Source: Candidatus Cryptobacteroides gallistercoris (GTDB taxonomy: Bacteria; Bacteroidota; Bacteroidia; Bacteroidales; UBA932). From it: a stretch of DNA of 56,055 nt. A model generated the notes under the pieces. It did not search any database. It was not told the DNA's origin and saw nothing but the letters and a program-made list of their open reading frames with translations. How positions within the stretch are numbered: position 1 is the stretch's first letter; each line of letters starts with the position of its first letter. The translations under genes were made by a program, and so were the position numbers. The DNA is taken from the NCBI GenBank assembly GCA_017694835.1, contig JADIMJ010000018.1, positions 1 through 56,055 of the forward strand, written 5' to 3'. Positions 17,629-27,096 of the stretch are shown one piece after another.

Positions 17629-18368
17629 CACTTGCCCTGTTCCAGATAAATTTCGATTGCCTTTGCCACTGACGGGGCTTCTGCTGTCGGGGCAGATATT
17701 TCAATCTGCAGTCCGGCGTCATTCATGGCCTTGATTACTGACTTCCCGTATGACACGAATCTGATTCCATCCTGGGTGAAGTCCGGGAAATTCTCATACA
17801 GGGACTTTACGTCTGCCGGATTGTACAGGACAATCATGTCAAATGAATGCATGTCCAGAGACTTGAGGTCCTGGGAGACTGACTTGACGAAGACCGCGCT
17901 GTCGAAGTCGAAGCCGTTTTCGGAGAAAATCGCCGAAATGTCGTTGTTGGCCGAGTCCGACATGGCTATCAGGAATTTTTCCCCCTTGTGCTTGCTCCCG
18001 ATCTGTTCGAGGATTGAAGCAGGCGTGCCGTCCCCGAAGAAAATTTTCCTTTTCCTGTATACGATGTGTTTCTGCAGATACATGGCCACGGCCTCAGATA
18101 TGCAGAAATATTTCATTGTCTCCGGTATCTTTATCCGGAGTTCCTCACAAAGCATGAAGAATGCGTCGATGGTCGACCTTGCGGAAAACACGATTGCCGT
18201 ATGGTCAAGAATATTGATTCTTTGTCCCCTGAACTCCCTTGAAGTCAGAGGCTCTATTCTGAAAAATGGTGTGAATACAAATTTTACCCCGTATTTTTCC
18301 GTAAGGGAAGAGTACTGTGATGCTGCCTTCGGTGGCTGTTGTGAGATGAGGATATTCTTAATAGTCAT
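17628..18368 (-). CDS. hemD: HemD-like protein (uroporphyrinogen-III synthase family)
   Basis: 246 residues. Two-lobed HemD pattern: N-terminal KNILISQQPP, a middle segment HTAIVFSARSTIDAFF, and the second lobe with FLIAMSDSANND and SFDMIVLYNPADVKSLYENF followed by RFVSYGKSVIKAM. The family closes hydroxymethylbilane into uroporphyrinogen III. The sequence is divergent and no other tetrapyrrole gene is in the window, so catalytic activity is not assured. It sits 34 bases after DUF4271 and overlaps rnpA by one base; this neighbourhood is recurrent in Bacteroidales. Confidence 0.75.
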   Translation of the reverse strand: MTIKNILISQQPPKAASQYSSLTEKYGVKFVFTPFFRIEPLTSREFRGQRINILDHTAIVFSARSTIDAFFMLCEELRIKIPETMKYFCISEAVAMYLQKHIVYRKRKIFFGDGTPASILEQIGSKHKGEKFLIAMSDSANNDISAIFSENGFDFDSAVFVKSVSQDLKSLDMHSFDMIVLYNPADVKSLYENFPDFTQDGIRFVSYGKSVIKAMNDAGLQIEISAPTAEAPSVAKAIEIYLEQGK

Positions 18369-18401
18369 CGCTTTATAAACAGTATAGCCGTAGCTTTGGA
18401 A

Positions 18402-19148
18402 TTATGGCAAAAATGCCGTTCCGGCCAAAAGGGCCATCGGCAAAATTTCAAGGCTGCAAAGATACAAAATTGCTGACAATAGAGAACAGGAGTTTTTAAA
18501 AATCTGCAATTTTCTGAACAGGAATATAATCCATATTGCTCCCCATATATATAATATGGCAATTCTTATGGTGCCGGGCTCCGAACCGCACAGAGTGAGT
18601 ATGCCGGAGACAATGAGAGAAAGCACTGCCGCCGGGATGAAATATGTGCAGAATGCCTTGTCTGCCGCCTTCCATGTCTTGGAGCTGATTCTTGCCGGCT
18701 TCATTATCTTTGACAGCAGTGCCCGCAGCAGCATGAACAGGACTGCGGCCCCGGCAATAAGGAGCAGTGCGGCCGCCGGATGCATTTCCTGCAGGGCTGA
18801 CATTCTCACGATTCCGTATCTGTATGCGAGGACGCAGGCGGCAGGGCAGAGTATGGCGGCAAGTGCATCTCTTGAGCGGCTGTTTCTGACATTGAATTCA
18901 AGATTGAGGTTTTCTTTCCACCTGAGCAGGCATCCTGCTGTCATGGGGAGAATTTCAAGTGCCTTCCTGAGGTACAGTATGAACACGACGGTCATGACGA
19001 CAAGGACAGAGTCGCATATCATGTCCGCCTGTCTGCTTTCCGGTCCGGTTGATGGCTTTTCCTGCTGCAGCATGACGGCACCAGGCGCCGCAGTCCAGCC
19101 TGATGAAAATGCGCTGTCGGCAGGGAGAATGTAGGTGGAGTCTGTCAT
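18402..19148 (-). CDS. DUF4271 multi-pass membrane protein
   Basis: 248 residues with an N-terminal soluble stretch of about 45 residues and then roughly seven hydrophobic helices (for example VLVVMTVVFILYL, ALLLIAGAAVLFMLL, YIWGAIWIIFLF, the last followed by RKLQIFKN). The pattern and its place directly upstream of the HemD-like gene fit DUF4271, a Bacteroidota family of unknown function. The start overlaps the yciH stop by one base (TGATG at 19148). Confidence 0.7.
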   Translation of the reverse strand: MTDSTYILPADSAFSSGWTAAPGAVMLQQEKPSTGPESRQADMICDSVLVVMTVVFILYLRKALEILPMTAGCLLRWKENLNLEFNVRNSRSRDALAAILCPAACVLAYRYGIVRMSALQEMHPAAALLLIAGAAVLFMLLRALLSKIMKPARISSKTWKAADKAFCTYFIPAAVLSLIVSGILTLCGSEPGTIRIAILYIWGAIWIIFLFRKLQIFKNSCSLLSAILYLCSLEILPMALLAGTAFLP

Positions 19149-19492
19149 CAGTTGCCTCGTTTTGCCCTGTATCCCATTTCATTGAGCAGGGCGGTCACCT
19201 TGTCCCTCATGTCGCCCTGGATGACGATTTCCCCGTCTTTGGCGGAACCGCCGGTCCCGCATTTCACCTTCAGGATTTTTCCGAGGGAGATGAGGTCATC
19301 CTCTTTGCCGACGAATCCTTTTACAAGAGTGACCTGCTTCCCTCCGCGGTTCCGCCGGTCAATGGTGACGGTCAGCCGCTGGTCTTCCGGAGCAGGAGTC
19401 TCCTGTCCCGGTTCTTCCTCCTCCTCATATTGAAAATCGGGATTGGTCGAGTAGACTATCCCGAGACGCTTTTTCCAGTCGTTGTCTGCCAT
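19148..19492 (-). CDS. yciH: SUI1/eIF1-like translation factor YciH
   Basis: 114 residues from ATG 19492. After a disordered acidic linker (EEEEEPGQETPAPED), the C-terminal 75 residues form an SUI1 domain: TIDRRNRGGKQVTLVKGFVG, then LKVKCGTGGSAKDGEIVIQGD and VTALLNEMGYRAKRGN. Bacterial YciH can influence initiation-codon fidelity. It is the first gene of the operon and has a promoter element at 19510-19517. Confidence 0.9.
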   Translation of the reverse strand: MADNDWKKRLGIVYSTNPDFQYEEEEEPGQETPAPEDQRLTVTIDRRNRGGKQVTLVKGFVGKEDDLISLGKILKVKCGTGGSAKDGEIVIQGDMRDKVTALLNEMGYRAKRGN

Positions 19493-19505
19493 GGCACAAT
19501 TAATT

Positions 19506-19538
19506 TTTGCAAATATAGTCATTATGTTCGTATATTTG
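19506..19538. promoter_or_regulatory. Divergent promoters of yciH (minus) and the DUF2723 gene (plus)
   Basis: Minus strand TATATTTG at 19517-19510 reads toward yciH. Plus strand TATATTTG at 19531-19538 has a TTG at 19507-19509, 21 bases upstream, and reads toward 19616. The two cores are only 13 bases apart. Confidence 0.6.
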
Positions 19539-19615
19539 TCCTCTTATTGGCTGCCGGATTGCCTCCGATTTCTGCCGGAGTCCGTTCGGCGCATACGAAA
19601 CTTTGAATGGAAATT

Positions 19616-22600
19616 ATGGACAACAGGAAATTCAATCTGTGGAGCCGGGTGTCTGCGGCATTTGTCTTTGTGGTGTCGGCTGTCACTTATCTTCTGACTA
19701 TAGAGCCCACGGCATCATTCTGGGATTGCGGAGAATTCATCGCCTCCTCATATAAGCTGGAAGTGGGACATCCTCCTGGAAACCCGGTCTTTCAGCTGAT
19801 TGCGAGATTCTTTACCATTTTTGCCGACAGTTCGCATGCCGCTGTTGCCGTGAATGCGATGAGTGCAATCTGTTCTGCGCTCACGGTCATGTTCCTGTAT
19901 CTGGCCATAGTCTTTCTTGCAAAGAGGCTTCTCCGGCCTTCCGGCGACGGGACATATTCTCCGGGGCGGGCGATTGCAATCTATGGCTCAGGCATAGTCG
20001 GAGCCCTTGTCTACTGTTTTTCCGACACATTCTGGTTTTCGGCTGTCGAGGGTGAGGTCTATGCGATGTCGTCGCTTTTCACCGCGATGGTATTCTGGGC
20101 AATGACAAAATGGTACGAACAGGCGGACACTCCGTATGCCAACAGGTGGATTGTGCTCATTGCCTTTCTGATAGGCCTGTCAATAGGCATTCATCTCCTG
20201 AACCTGCTTGCCATTCCGGCCCTGGTCTTTCTCTTCTATTACAGGAAGAGGGAGGACGGGCACTATACATTCAGGGAATATGTCAGGATTTTTCTGGTGT
20301 CCTGCGTCATCCTCGCAGTGATTCTCTGGGGCATAATCCCGTGGCTGCCGAAGCTGGCCGCATATTTTGACCTTCTTTTTGTCAACGTCTTCGGACTTCC
20401 TTTCAACAGCGGGGCCATTTTCTTCATGGTCCTCCTGTTTGCCCTGTGCTTCTGGGGCCTCTTCGTGACACTGAGGAAAAAGAAAGTGTTCTGGAACACC
20501 GTCCTGCTGTGCTTCACGACTATTGTGGTCGGTTTCTCCATTTTCTCGATAGTCATAATAAGGTCTTCCGTCAAGACTCCGACCAATGAATACCAGCCTG
20601 ACAATCCTTTTACTCTGGTCAGGTATCTTGCAAGGGAACAGTATGGTTCCACGCCGCTGCTCTACGGGCAGTATTTCGGTGCGCCGTATGAGTGGAAGGA
20701 CGGCAAGTACTGGGCGCCTCTTGACGGGAAGTATGTCCATGCGGATTCCCCGGGCGCTCCTGAATACAGCAGGGAGGGAAAGATGCTTTTCCCGCGCATG
20801 TGGAGCAATTCCGATGAGAGGTACATAGACTTCTATGAGTCCTACATTAAAAAGGGTCGGCCTGTCCCGGGGGCGGAGCACAACAAGCCGACTTTCAGGG
20901 ACAACATGAGATTCTTCTTTGACTATCAGCTGAACTGGATGTACTGGAGATATTTCATGTGGAATTTCGCCGGACGCCAGAATGACATCCACAGCCCTGC
21001 GCCGGGAGACATCTTCATCGGCAACTGGGAGAGCGGGATCGGGTTCCTGGACACGGCCCGGCTCGGGGACCAGAGCGATGCCCCGTCCTATCTCAAGGAC
21101 AACAAGGGCAAGAACCATTATTATATGCTGCCTCTGCTTCTGGGCATCATCGGGATATTCTTCCAGTTCGCAAGGGACAAGAGAGGGGCGTGGGTGACAT
21201 TCCTGCTGTTCTTCATGACAGGAATCGCCGTCGTGCTCTACCTTAACCAGCCTCCGTTCCAGGTCCGCGAGCGCGACTATGCGTATGCCGGCTCGTTCTA
21301 TGCATTTGCAATCTGGGTCGGCCTGGCCGTGGCCGGGATATACTCATGGCTGGAAGGACTTCTGTCAGGCAAAGCTTCTTCAGGAAGTGCTCCGGCCGTA
21401 AAGGCATCTGCGGCTTCAGCCGTGTCCCTTCTCTGCCTGGGTGTGCCTGCCCTGATGGCCCAGCAGAACTGGGATGACCATGACAGGAGCAACAGATACA
21501 CTGCCGTGGAGCTTGCCAAGAATTATCTCAATTCCGTAGGACAGAACGGCATACTTGTTACCCACGGGGACAACGACACTTTCCCTCTGTGGTATGCGCA
21601 GGAAGTGGAGGGCGTAAGGCCGGATGTCCGCATCTGCAATACTTCCCTTCTCGGCACCGACTGGCATATCGACCAGATGAAATATGCCTGCAATGAGTCT
21701 GCTCCGCTTGACCTGAAGGTCGGTCCCGAACAGTATCTTTACGGCACGAATGACTATGTCATCATACAGGACATCAGCGACCAGCCGCTGCCTCTGTCCG
21801 CCGTGATGGAGGTCTTCCGCGATCCCCGCATCAAACTGCCGCTGAATGACGGCTCCAAGGTGAACTATATCATATCGCACAAGTTTACAATTCCTGTCAA
21901 CAAGGAGAATGTCATCAAATACGGTATCCTTGATGCAAAGTATGCGGACATGATTCCTGAAGAAATTGTGCTTACTATCCCGCAGGACAAGAATTTCCTG
22001 TCCAAGCCCGAGCTCTTCATGCTGGATTTTCTGTCAAGCTATCAGTGGGACAGGCCTCTGAGCCTGCTGCAGATGGGAGGTGAAATCAATGTCGGACTCA
22101 GGGAATATCTGATGTACGACGGCTTTTCATACCGTTTCGTGCCGATAAAGAACAAGACCACTCTGTCCAATCCTGGATTTTCAGACCCAGATGACCTCTA
22201 TCACAAGATGACGGATGTATATACATGGGACGCACTCAAGAGAAGCGATTATTTCGTGGATTACCAGAATGTGACTACCTTCTGCGGGGTAATGTCGCAG
22301 CGCCGCCTGTTCTGCAATGTCGCCGAAGAACTGTACAAGGCCGGCGAATATGACCGCGCCGAGGAAATCCTTGACAAGTGCCAGGCCTGTGTGCCGGAGT
22401 CAAGCTATCCTCTTGACATCACATACCTGAGGACAGGAAATGAACTTGCTGTGGTGCAGATGATTGACTTGTACTACCGGCTTGAAGCCAAGGAGAAGGC
22501 CACGGATATGGCCGTGAGATTCGGCGATGAACTCCTTTCTTCAATAAAATTCTATCTGGAGTTCTATGACTTTGCCCAGTCCAACTATGAGGAGGGCTGC

Positions 22601-22708
22601 CAGTATCTCTACTATCTGACGGACATCATGCGCCTCGGAGGCGAAACGGCTGCTGCTGATGAACTTGAGTCCAGGCTTGAGGCTGTCGTGGAGGAAGTGA
22701 TTTCGTAG
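19616..22708 (+). CDS. DUF2723 family membrane protein (TMEM260-like glycosyltransferase fold)
   Basis: 1,030 residues from ATG 19616 (ATG 19607 is an alternative). The N-terminal half is a GT-C-like membrane region with about ten helices: TIEPTASFWDCGEFIASSYKL with the DCGE acidic motif, then VGHPPGNPVF and AVEGEVYAMSSL, the DUF2723 hallmarks. The C-terminal half is soluble, with helical repeats near the end (AEELYKAGEYDRAEEILDKC). The family includes human TMEM260, a protein O-mannosyltransferase, so a role in glycosylation of exported proteins is plausible; the substrate here is unknown. Nearly universal as a large protein in Bacteroidota. Confidence 0.85.
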   Translation: MDNRKFNLWSRVSAAFVFVVSAVTYLLTIEPTASFWDCGEFIASSYKLEVGHPPGNPVFQLIARFFTIFADSSHAAVAVNAMSAICSALTVMFLYLAIVFLAKRLLRPSGDGTYSPGRAIAIYGSGIVGALVYCFSDTFWFSAVEGEVYAMSSLFTAMVFWAMTKWYEQADTPYANRWIVLIAFLIGLSIGIHLLNLLAIPALVFLFYYRKREDGHYTFREYVRIFLVSCVILAVILWGIIPWLPKLAAYFDLLFVNVFGLPFNSGAIFFMVLLFALCFWGLFVTLRKKKVFWNTVLLCFTTIVVGFSIFSIVIIRSSVKTPTNEYQPDNPFTLVRYLAREQYGSTPLLYGQYFGAPYEWKDGKYWAPLDGKYVHADSPGAPEYSREGKMLFPRMWSNSDERYIDFYESYIKKGRPVPGAEHNKPTFRDNMRFFFDYQLNWMYWRYFMWNFAGRQNDIHSPAPGDIFIGNWESGIGFLDTARLGDQSDAPSYLKDNKGKNHYYMLPLLLGIIGIFFQFARDKRGAWVTFLLFFMTGIAVVLYLNQPPFQVRERDYAYAGSFYAFAIWVGLAVAGIYSWLEGLLSGKASSGSAPAVKASAASAVSLLCLGVPALMAQQNWDDHDRSNRYTAVELAKNYLNSVGQNGILVTHGDNDTFPLWYAQEVEGVRPDVRICNTSLLGTDWHIDQMKYACNESAPLDLKVGPEQYLYGTNDYVIIQDISDQPLPLSAVMEVFRDPRIKLPLNDGSKVNYIISHKFTIPVNKENVIKYGILDAKYADMIPEEIVLTIPQDKNFLSKPELFMLDFLSSYQWDRPLSLLQMGGEINVGLREYLMYDGFSYRFVPIKNKTTLSNPGFSDPDDLYHKMTDVYTWDALKRSDYFVDYQNVTTFCGVMSQRRLFCNVAEELYKAGEYDRAEEILDKCQACVPESSYPLDITYLRTGNELAVVQMIDLYYRLEAKEKATDMAVRFGDELLSSIKFYLEFYDFAQSNYEEGCQYLYYLTDIMRLGGETAAADELESRLEAVVEEVIS

Positions 22709-22747
22709 AAGGGATCATTTAAATTAAAGGAAGTTTGTGAGGATGCA

Positions 22748-22776
22748 TTGATTTGTCGGAAAATGTATTATCTTTG
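22748..22776 (+). promoter_or_regulatory. Promoter of tRNA-Ala
   Basis: TTG at 22748-22750 and TATCTTTG at 22769-22776 are 18 bases apart. Transcription would begin near 22783, inside the first unit of the 19-bp repeat. Confidence 0.6.
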
Positions 22777-22777
22777 C

Positions 22778-22825
22778 ATCCTCATTCGGGGAATTAATCT
22801 TCATTTGAGGAACCAATCCTCATTC

Positions 22826-22834
<9 letters not shown>
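22778..22834 (+). repeat. Three 19-bp units ending in the 5' end of tRNA-Ala
   Basis: ATCCTCATTCGGGGAATTA at 22778-22796 is repeated exactly at 22816-22834; the middle unit 22797-22815 (ATCTTCATTTGAGGAACCA) is a decayed copy. The last unit contains the first nine bases of the tRNA. Confidence 0.85.
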
Positions 22835-22899
<65 letters not shown>

Positions 22900-22956
22900 C
22901 GAAAGCAGAAGCACCGTCTTCGGATGACGGGATGTCATTCAGAGGGTGCAGATGAG

Positions 22957-23415
22957 TCAATATCCGGACCTGTCCATTTCGCGGCGCAGGTCCTTTTCTT
23001 TTATGGACTGGCGCTTGTCATACTCTTTCTTTCCCCTGGCAAGGGCTATCAGGAGCTTGGCGTAGCCGTTCTGTGCGATGTAGAGCTTTACGGCCACGAT
23101 GGTCATGCCTTTTTCCTTTACTGCCCGCTGCAGCTTGTTCAGCTCTTTCCTTGTGAGCAGGAGCTTGCGGTCCCTTCTCGGGTCGTGCCTGCCCCAACTG
23201 CTGCTCCACAGGTATTCCGCCACATGCATGTTCTTGACATAGAGTTCGCCGTTGTTGAAATAGCAGAATGCATCCACAAGCGAGGCCTTCCCTGCGCGGA
23301 TTGACTTGATTTCCGTCCCGCTCAGCACTATACCGGCAGTATATGTCTCAAGGAATTCGTAGTCGAACGAAGCCCTTCTGTTCTTTATTTCCACATTGCT
23401 TTTTGCCTTCGGCAT
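22957..23415 (-). CDS. smpB: SsrA-binding protein SmpB
   Basis: 152 residues, usual length. It delivers tmRNA to stalled ribosomes. Family landmarks: [29 protein letters not shown], the [12 protein letters not shown] stretch, [15 protein letters not shown] and the basic tail [29 protein letters not shown] promoter element lies upstream at 23486-23493. It converges with tRNA-Ala. Confidence 0.95.
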   Translation of the reverse strand: MPKAKSNVEIKNRRASFDYEFLETYTAGIVLSGTEIKSIRAGKASLVDAFCYFNNGELYVKNMHVAEYLWSSSWGRHDPRRDRKLLLTRKELNKLQRAVKEKGMTIVAVKLYIAQNGYAKLLIALARGKKEYDKRQSIKEKDLRREMDRSGY

Positions 23416-23485
23416 ATCTTTCCCTCCGTTTTTCCTTTGTCCGTCATCTTTCCGTCCGGCACCACCTTCCCGGACATCATAGCTG

Positions 23486-23493
23486 CAAAGTTA
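23486..23493 (-). promoter_or_regulatory. Promoter -7 element of smpB
   Basis: The minus strand reads TAACTTTG, about 70 bases before the smpB ATG. Between this element and 23617 I see only AT-rich sequence with no gene. Confidence 0.5.
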
Positions 23494-23617
23494 TCTCATT
23501 TTATTTATTATACGACATTATGATGATATATTGTACGGAATGATGACATATTTCAAAATACCATCGGCCACAGTGTATATTTTCATCAGTAAATCCATAA
23601 TAATATTGCCGTTTGTT

Positions 23618-23742
23618 CATTGCTGCAGGGACATGAGGGTACCGACGGCGTGACCGCCCGTGGTCTCGTGAACGGGAGGGGCCCGCCGCAATGCGGTGGG
23701 AGGGATTTACCGTCAGTACCCCATGTCCTTGCAGCAGTAATG
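23618..23742 (-). repeat. Palindromic dispersed element, copy A
   Basis: Two arms of about 30 bases (23618-23648 and 23710-23742) are imperfectly complementary (ATTGCTGCAGGGACATG... against ...CATGTCCTTGCAGCAGTAAT). They enclose a 61-base core which, on the minus strand, reads TAAATCCCTCCC, a hairpin CCGC-ATT-GCGG, GGGCCCCTCCCGTTCACGAG and a second hairpin GACC-ACGGGC-GGTC. The same core occurs in copy B at 39281-39335, with entirely different arms. It fills the space between the smpB promoter and miaA and has no credible reading frame. Confidence 0.85.
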
Positions 23743-23837
23743 ATATCCGGCAAATTTTTGCGGATAGACATTTATTTTTATTAAAATTGTCCTCTGATTT
23801 GCCCAAAAGGCCGGCAGTATTTTCAAATTCATATCCT

Positions 23838-24824
23838 ATGACGAAGAAAAAAGACAGACAGAAGGGGAGCGGAGTGCCGCCGATGGCCGAACTGCCGTCT
23901 CCTGAACACATAGATAAGGAAGGACTGCTCAGGGAATATCTTGGCGGCGGACTGGACCTCATCTGCATCCTTGGGCCCACGGCTTCAGGGAAGACACGGT
24001 ATGCTGTCTCCCTTGCAAGGGAATTCAATGCGCGGCTCGGCGGAGGGCAGGCAGGTGCTGAAATCATTTCAGCGGATTCCAGGCAGGTCTACAGGGGGAT
24101 GGACATAGGGACAGGCAAGGATCTGTCGGAGTACGGCGAAATCCCGGTGCATCTGCTCGACATTGCCCCGGCAGGGTCCAAATACAATATTTTCCAGTAT
24201 CAGAATGACTTTGAGAGGGTTTATTCCGACATAAGGGGCAGGGGAGGAATCCCTATACTGTGCGGCGGGTCAGGGCTCTACATCGAGGCTGTCACCTGCG
24301 GATATTCCCTGCCCGATGTTCCTGCGGACCAAGAACTGCGCGAAAGGCTTGAGAAAGAGGACACGGATGTCCTCATAAAGATGCTCGCTTCGCTCAAGCC
24401 CCTGCACAATTCCACGGACTACGATACTCGCAAAAGGCTCATCAGGGCCCTTGAGATTGCGATTTATGAGCAGGAACACCCGGTGGACACGACGCATTTC
24501 CTGCCGAAGCATACATATTATATCGGTACTCTGGTAAGCCGCGACGAGCGCAATGCGCGGATAGACCGCAGGCTAGATGCCAGGCTGGAGGAAGGCATGG
24601 TCGGGGAGGTGCGCTCGTTGCTTGAGGACGGCATTCCGGCTGATGACCTTATATATTATGGGCTTGAATACAAATATGTCACCCTGTACCTTACCGGGAA
24701 GATGACATATCAGGAGATGAGGGAGCGGCTCTCAATCGCCATACATCAGTTCGCCAAAAGGCAGATGACATGGTTCCGCGGGATGGAACGCAAGGGCATA
24801 AAAATACACTGGACCGAAGTATGA
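23838..24824 (+). CDS. miaA: tRNA dimethylallyltransferase
   Basis: 328 residues from ATG 23838. It adds a dimethylallyl group to A37 of tRNAs reading UNN codons. The P-loop GPTASGKT is at 46-53; ISADSRQVYRGMDIGTGK and LCGGSGLYIEAV are MiaA signatures, and YIGTLVSRDERNARIDRR and QFAKRQMTWFR are in the C-terminal part. A charged N-terminal extension of about 40 residues precedes the P-loop. A frame opening at 23691 would run through the palindromic element and is rejected. Confidence 0.94.
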   Translation: MTKKKDRQKGSGVPPMAELPSPEHIDKEGLLREYLGGGLDLICILGPTASGKTRYAVSLAREFNARLGGGQAGAEIISADSRQVYRGMDIGTGKDLSEYGEIPVHLLDIAPAGSKYNIFQYQNDFERVYSDIRGRGGIPILCGGSGLYIEAVTCGYSLPDVPADQELRERLEKEDTDVLIKMLASLKPLHNSTDYDTRKRLIRALEIAIYEQEHPVDTTHFLPKHTYYIGTLVSRDERNARIDRRLDARLEEGMVGEVRSLLEDGIPADDLIYYGLEYKYVTLYLTGKMTYQEMRERLSIAIHQFAKRQMTWFRGMERKGIKIHWTEV

Positions 24825-24831
24825 CAGGCTG

Positions 24832-27072
24832 TCAGCCCTGCTGGAATTTCCTCGATGCCCTTGACATCTGCTGGAGCTCAATGGTAATCTGCTCCGACTC
24901 CTGCAGGAGGTTGAGGTACAGATATGCAACCGTGAGATTCACGTCGCCCTGCTGGATGTCTGCCATCAGGGACTTGCGCATGTCGGAAAACTCTCCCTGC
25001 AGCCTGGCGATGTCTTCGTCAAGGCTTCTGAGGTCGGCATAGTCTCCGTCTTTGCACAGGGTGGCGATTCTTCCGATGATTGCGGTCACCTTGTCCCTGC
25101 GGGACTTGAATTCTGCCGCATATTTTTCCGGCAGAGGGGAGAAATTGTTGTCCACATGTTCATAGACAGGCTCGCAGATTCTCCTCAGGGAGTAGTACAG
25201 CTGCTCCATGTTGTTGAACCTCTGGTGGAACCATGCGCTCTTGCGCAGGCCTTCCTCGGAGTCAATGTGCCTGAGCGCGAGTGTCTCCTTGCGGCGGAGG
25301 TTCTTGAGCTTCATCTTTTCTTTCCTGAGTTCGTCGCTGGTCTTGCGCAGTATCTTCACATTCTCTTCTACCAGTCCGTCGGTGATGTCCTTGTAGTGGT
25401 CGGTCATGGCGTTGAGGAACGAATATTCGTTGCTGGCTATGTATCTGCTTACCATAGGCCAGGTCTCGGCGGCATTCCTGCATGAGAGTATTGCCCTGAA
25501 ATCCTTGTCTCCGTTTATTTCCTCATTCTTTTCCTTGTAGCGGATGTTGTTGTGTATCAGTGCGGCAAGTCCGATGATGACGATGATGACTGCCACAATG
25601 TTTCCTCCGAAATGCATCAGGAGGGCTATAATGAACGCACTTGCGAATGCGACTCCGGCGGTGACAAACCAGCCTCCGATGACCGAGAGCACGCCTGTCA
25701 CCCTGAACACTGCGCTCTCACGGCTCCATGCCCTGTCTGCAAGGGACGAACCCATTGCGACCATGAAGGTTACATAAGTCGTGGACAGTGGCAGCTTGAG
25801 CGATGTGCCGAATGCTATCAGCAGGGATGCCACCACAAGATTGACGGAAGCCCTGACGAGGTCATACGAGGCTCCATCCTCCATTTCTATCTGAGTCGAG
25901 TCAAACCTCCTGTTGATCCATGCCCGTGCTTTCGGAGGGGTTATGGCTATCAGACCATTTGCCATTGAAGACGACCATCTCACAATGCTTCTTGCCACCT
26001 TTGACGAGCCGAACATCTCGTCTCCCTCATCCTGCTTTGCAAGGCTGATTTCCGTCTTGGTGACATTGTGGGCCTTCTTTGAAGTTGCAAGGGCTATTAC
26101 CATCACCATGCCGGCCAGAATCAGGAAAATCAGCGGAGTCTTGGCCGGATTGTTCAGCACTCCCATCATGTGTGCGTCCGGGTCGGTTTCTCCTGATGCC
26201 ATATAGTCAAGGTAGGAGTCGTATCCGGTGAGCGGAACACCGATGAAATTGACAAGGTCGTTGCCTGCGAATGCCGTGGCCAGCGCGAATGTTCCGATGA
26301 GTACCACCACCTTGAATATATTCACCCTGCAGAAATGCAGAATCTGCATGAGTATCGTGAAGGATACAAGGCAGATGCCGAGCAACTCCCATGTATTGGC
26401 CGCAATCCATCCCTTGACCTCAGGGGTCATGAACGAAAGGTCCTTGGCTCCCTTGATGAGGAGGAAGTAGACGATGGCGGTAGCTGCAATGCCTCCGAAT
26501 ATGCCTATTTTCCATTTGAGGTTTTTCTTGTAGTTGAAAGTGAATATCAGGCGGCAGATGTACTCAATCACGAGCCCGAAGAAGAATGCGAGGGCCACTG
26601 ACACGAAGATTGCCATTATGACAGACAGGGCCTTCTCGGTGTTCATGTAGTCAGCAAAACCGAGGTCGCCGGCGTTCCCTGCTATTTCAAGCATCGAGAA
26701 TGCGAAAGTGGCTCCGAGGAGCTCGAATACCATTGAAACCGTAGTTGAGGTAGGCATTCCGAGGGAATTGAACACATCCAGCAGGATGATGTCCGTGACC
26801 ATCACGGCCAGACATATATACATAATCGACTGGAAACTGAACTGTTCCGGCCGGAAGATGCCGTGCCTTGCTATGTCCATCATGCCGTTGCTCATGACGG
26901 CCCCGAAGAACACGCCGATGGCTGCAATTATGATGATGGTGCGGAATTTCGCCACTTTGGAGCCTATGGCCGAATTGAGAAAATTGACTGCGTCATTGCT
27001 TACACCCACCCAGAGATCGGATACGGCGAGTACGAACAGAAAGATTACAAATCCAAGATAAATGAAGTCCAT
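24832..27072 (-). CDS. PiT-family inorganic phosphate transporter with C-terminal helical domain
   Basis: 746 residues from ATG 27072, which gives a start directly before the first membrane helix (MDFIYLGFVIFLFVLAVS). The two PiT repeats carry the signature loops GVSNDAVNFLNSAIGSK and AGNDLVNFIGVPLTG. After about twelve membrane helices, a soluble helical region of about 200 residues (from about 545) resembles the PhoU/DUF47 fold, suggesting built-in regulation. It takes up phosphate with H+ or Na+. It is transcribed divergently from a PhoB/PhoR-like pair and shares a dyad-symmetric intergenic region with it. Confidence 0.9.
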   Translation of the reverse strand: MDFIYLGFVIFLFVLAVSDLWVGVSNDAVNFLNSAIGSKVAKFRTIIIIAAIGVFFGAVMSNGMMDIARHGIFRPEQFSFQSIMYICLAVMVTDIILLDVFNSLGMPTSTTVSMVFELLGATFAFSMLEIAGNAGDLGFADYMNTEKALSVIMAIFVSVALAFFFGLVIEYICRLIFTFNYKKNLKWKIGIFGGIAATAIVYFLLIKGAKDLSFMTPEVKGWIAANTWELLGICLVSFTILMQILHFCRVNIFKVVVLIGTFALATAFAGNDLVNFIGVPLTGYDSYLDYMASGETDPDAHMMGVLNNPAKTPLIFLILAGMVMVIALATSKKAHNVTKTEISLAKQDEGDEMFGSSKVARSIVRWSSSMANGLIAITPPKARAWINRRFDSTQIEMEDGASYDLVRASVNLVVASLLIAFGTSLKLPLSTTYVTFMVAMGSSLADRAWSRESAVFRVTGVLSVIGGWFVTAGVAFASAFIIALLMHFGGNIVAVIIVIIGLAALIHNNIRYKEKNEEINGDKDFRAILSCRNAAETWPMVSRYIASNEYSFLNAMTDHYKDITDGLVEENVKILRKTSDELRKEKMKLKNLRRKETLALRHIDSEEGLRKSAWFHQRFNNMEQLYYSLRRICEPVYEHVDNNFSPLPEKYAAEFKSRRDKVTAIIGRIATLCKDGDYADLRSLDEDIARLQGEFSDMRKSLMADIQQGDVNLTVAYLYLNLLQESEQITIELQQMSRASRKFQQG

Positions 27073-27096
27073 TGCTTCTGTTTTAGATATTCGCGG

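Noticed and set aside
20180..21118. Long minus-strand frame inside the DUF2723 gene
   Set aside because: The plus-strand protein shows clear family motifs throughout; the antisense frame has none.
23691..23837. Upstream extension of the miaA frame
   Set aside because: It would translate the right arm of the palindromic element; ATG 23838 gives a normal MiaA.
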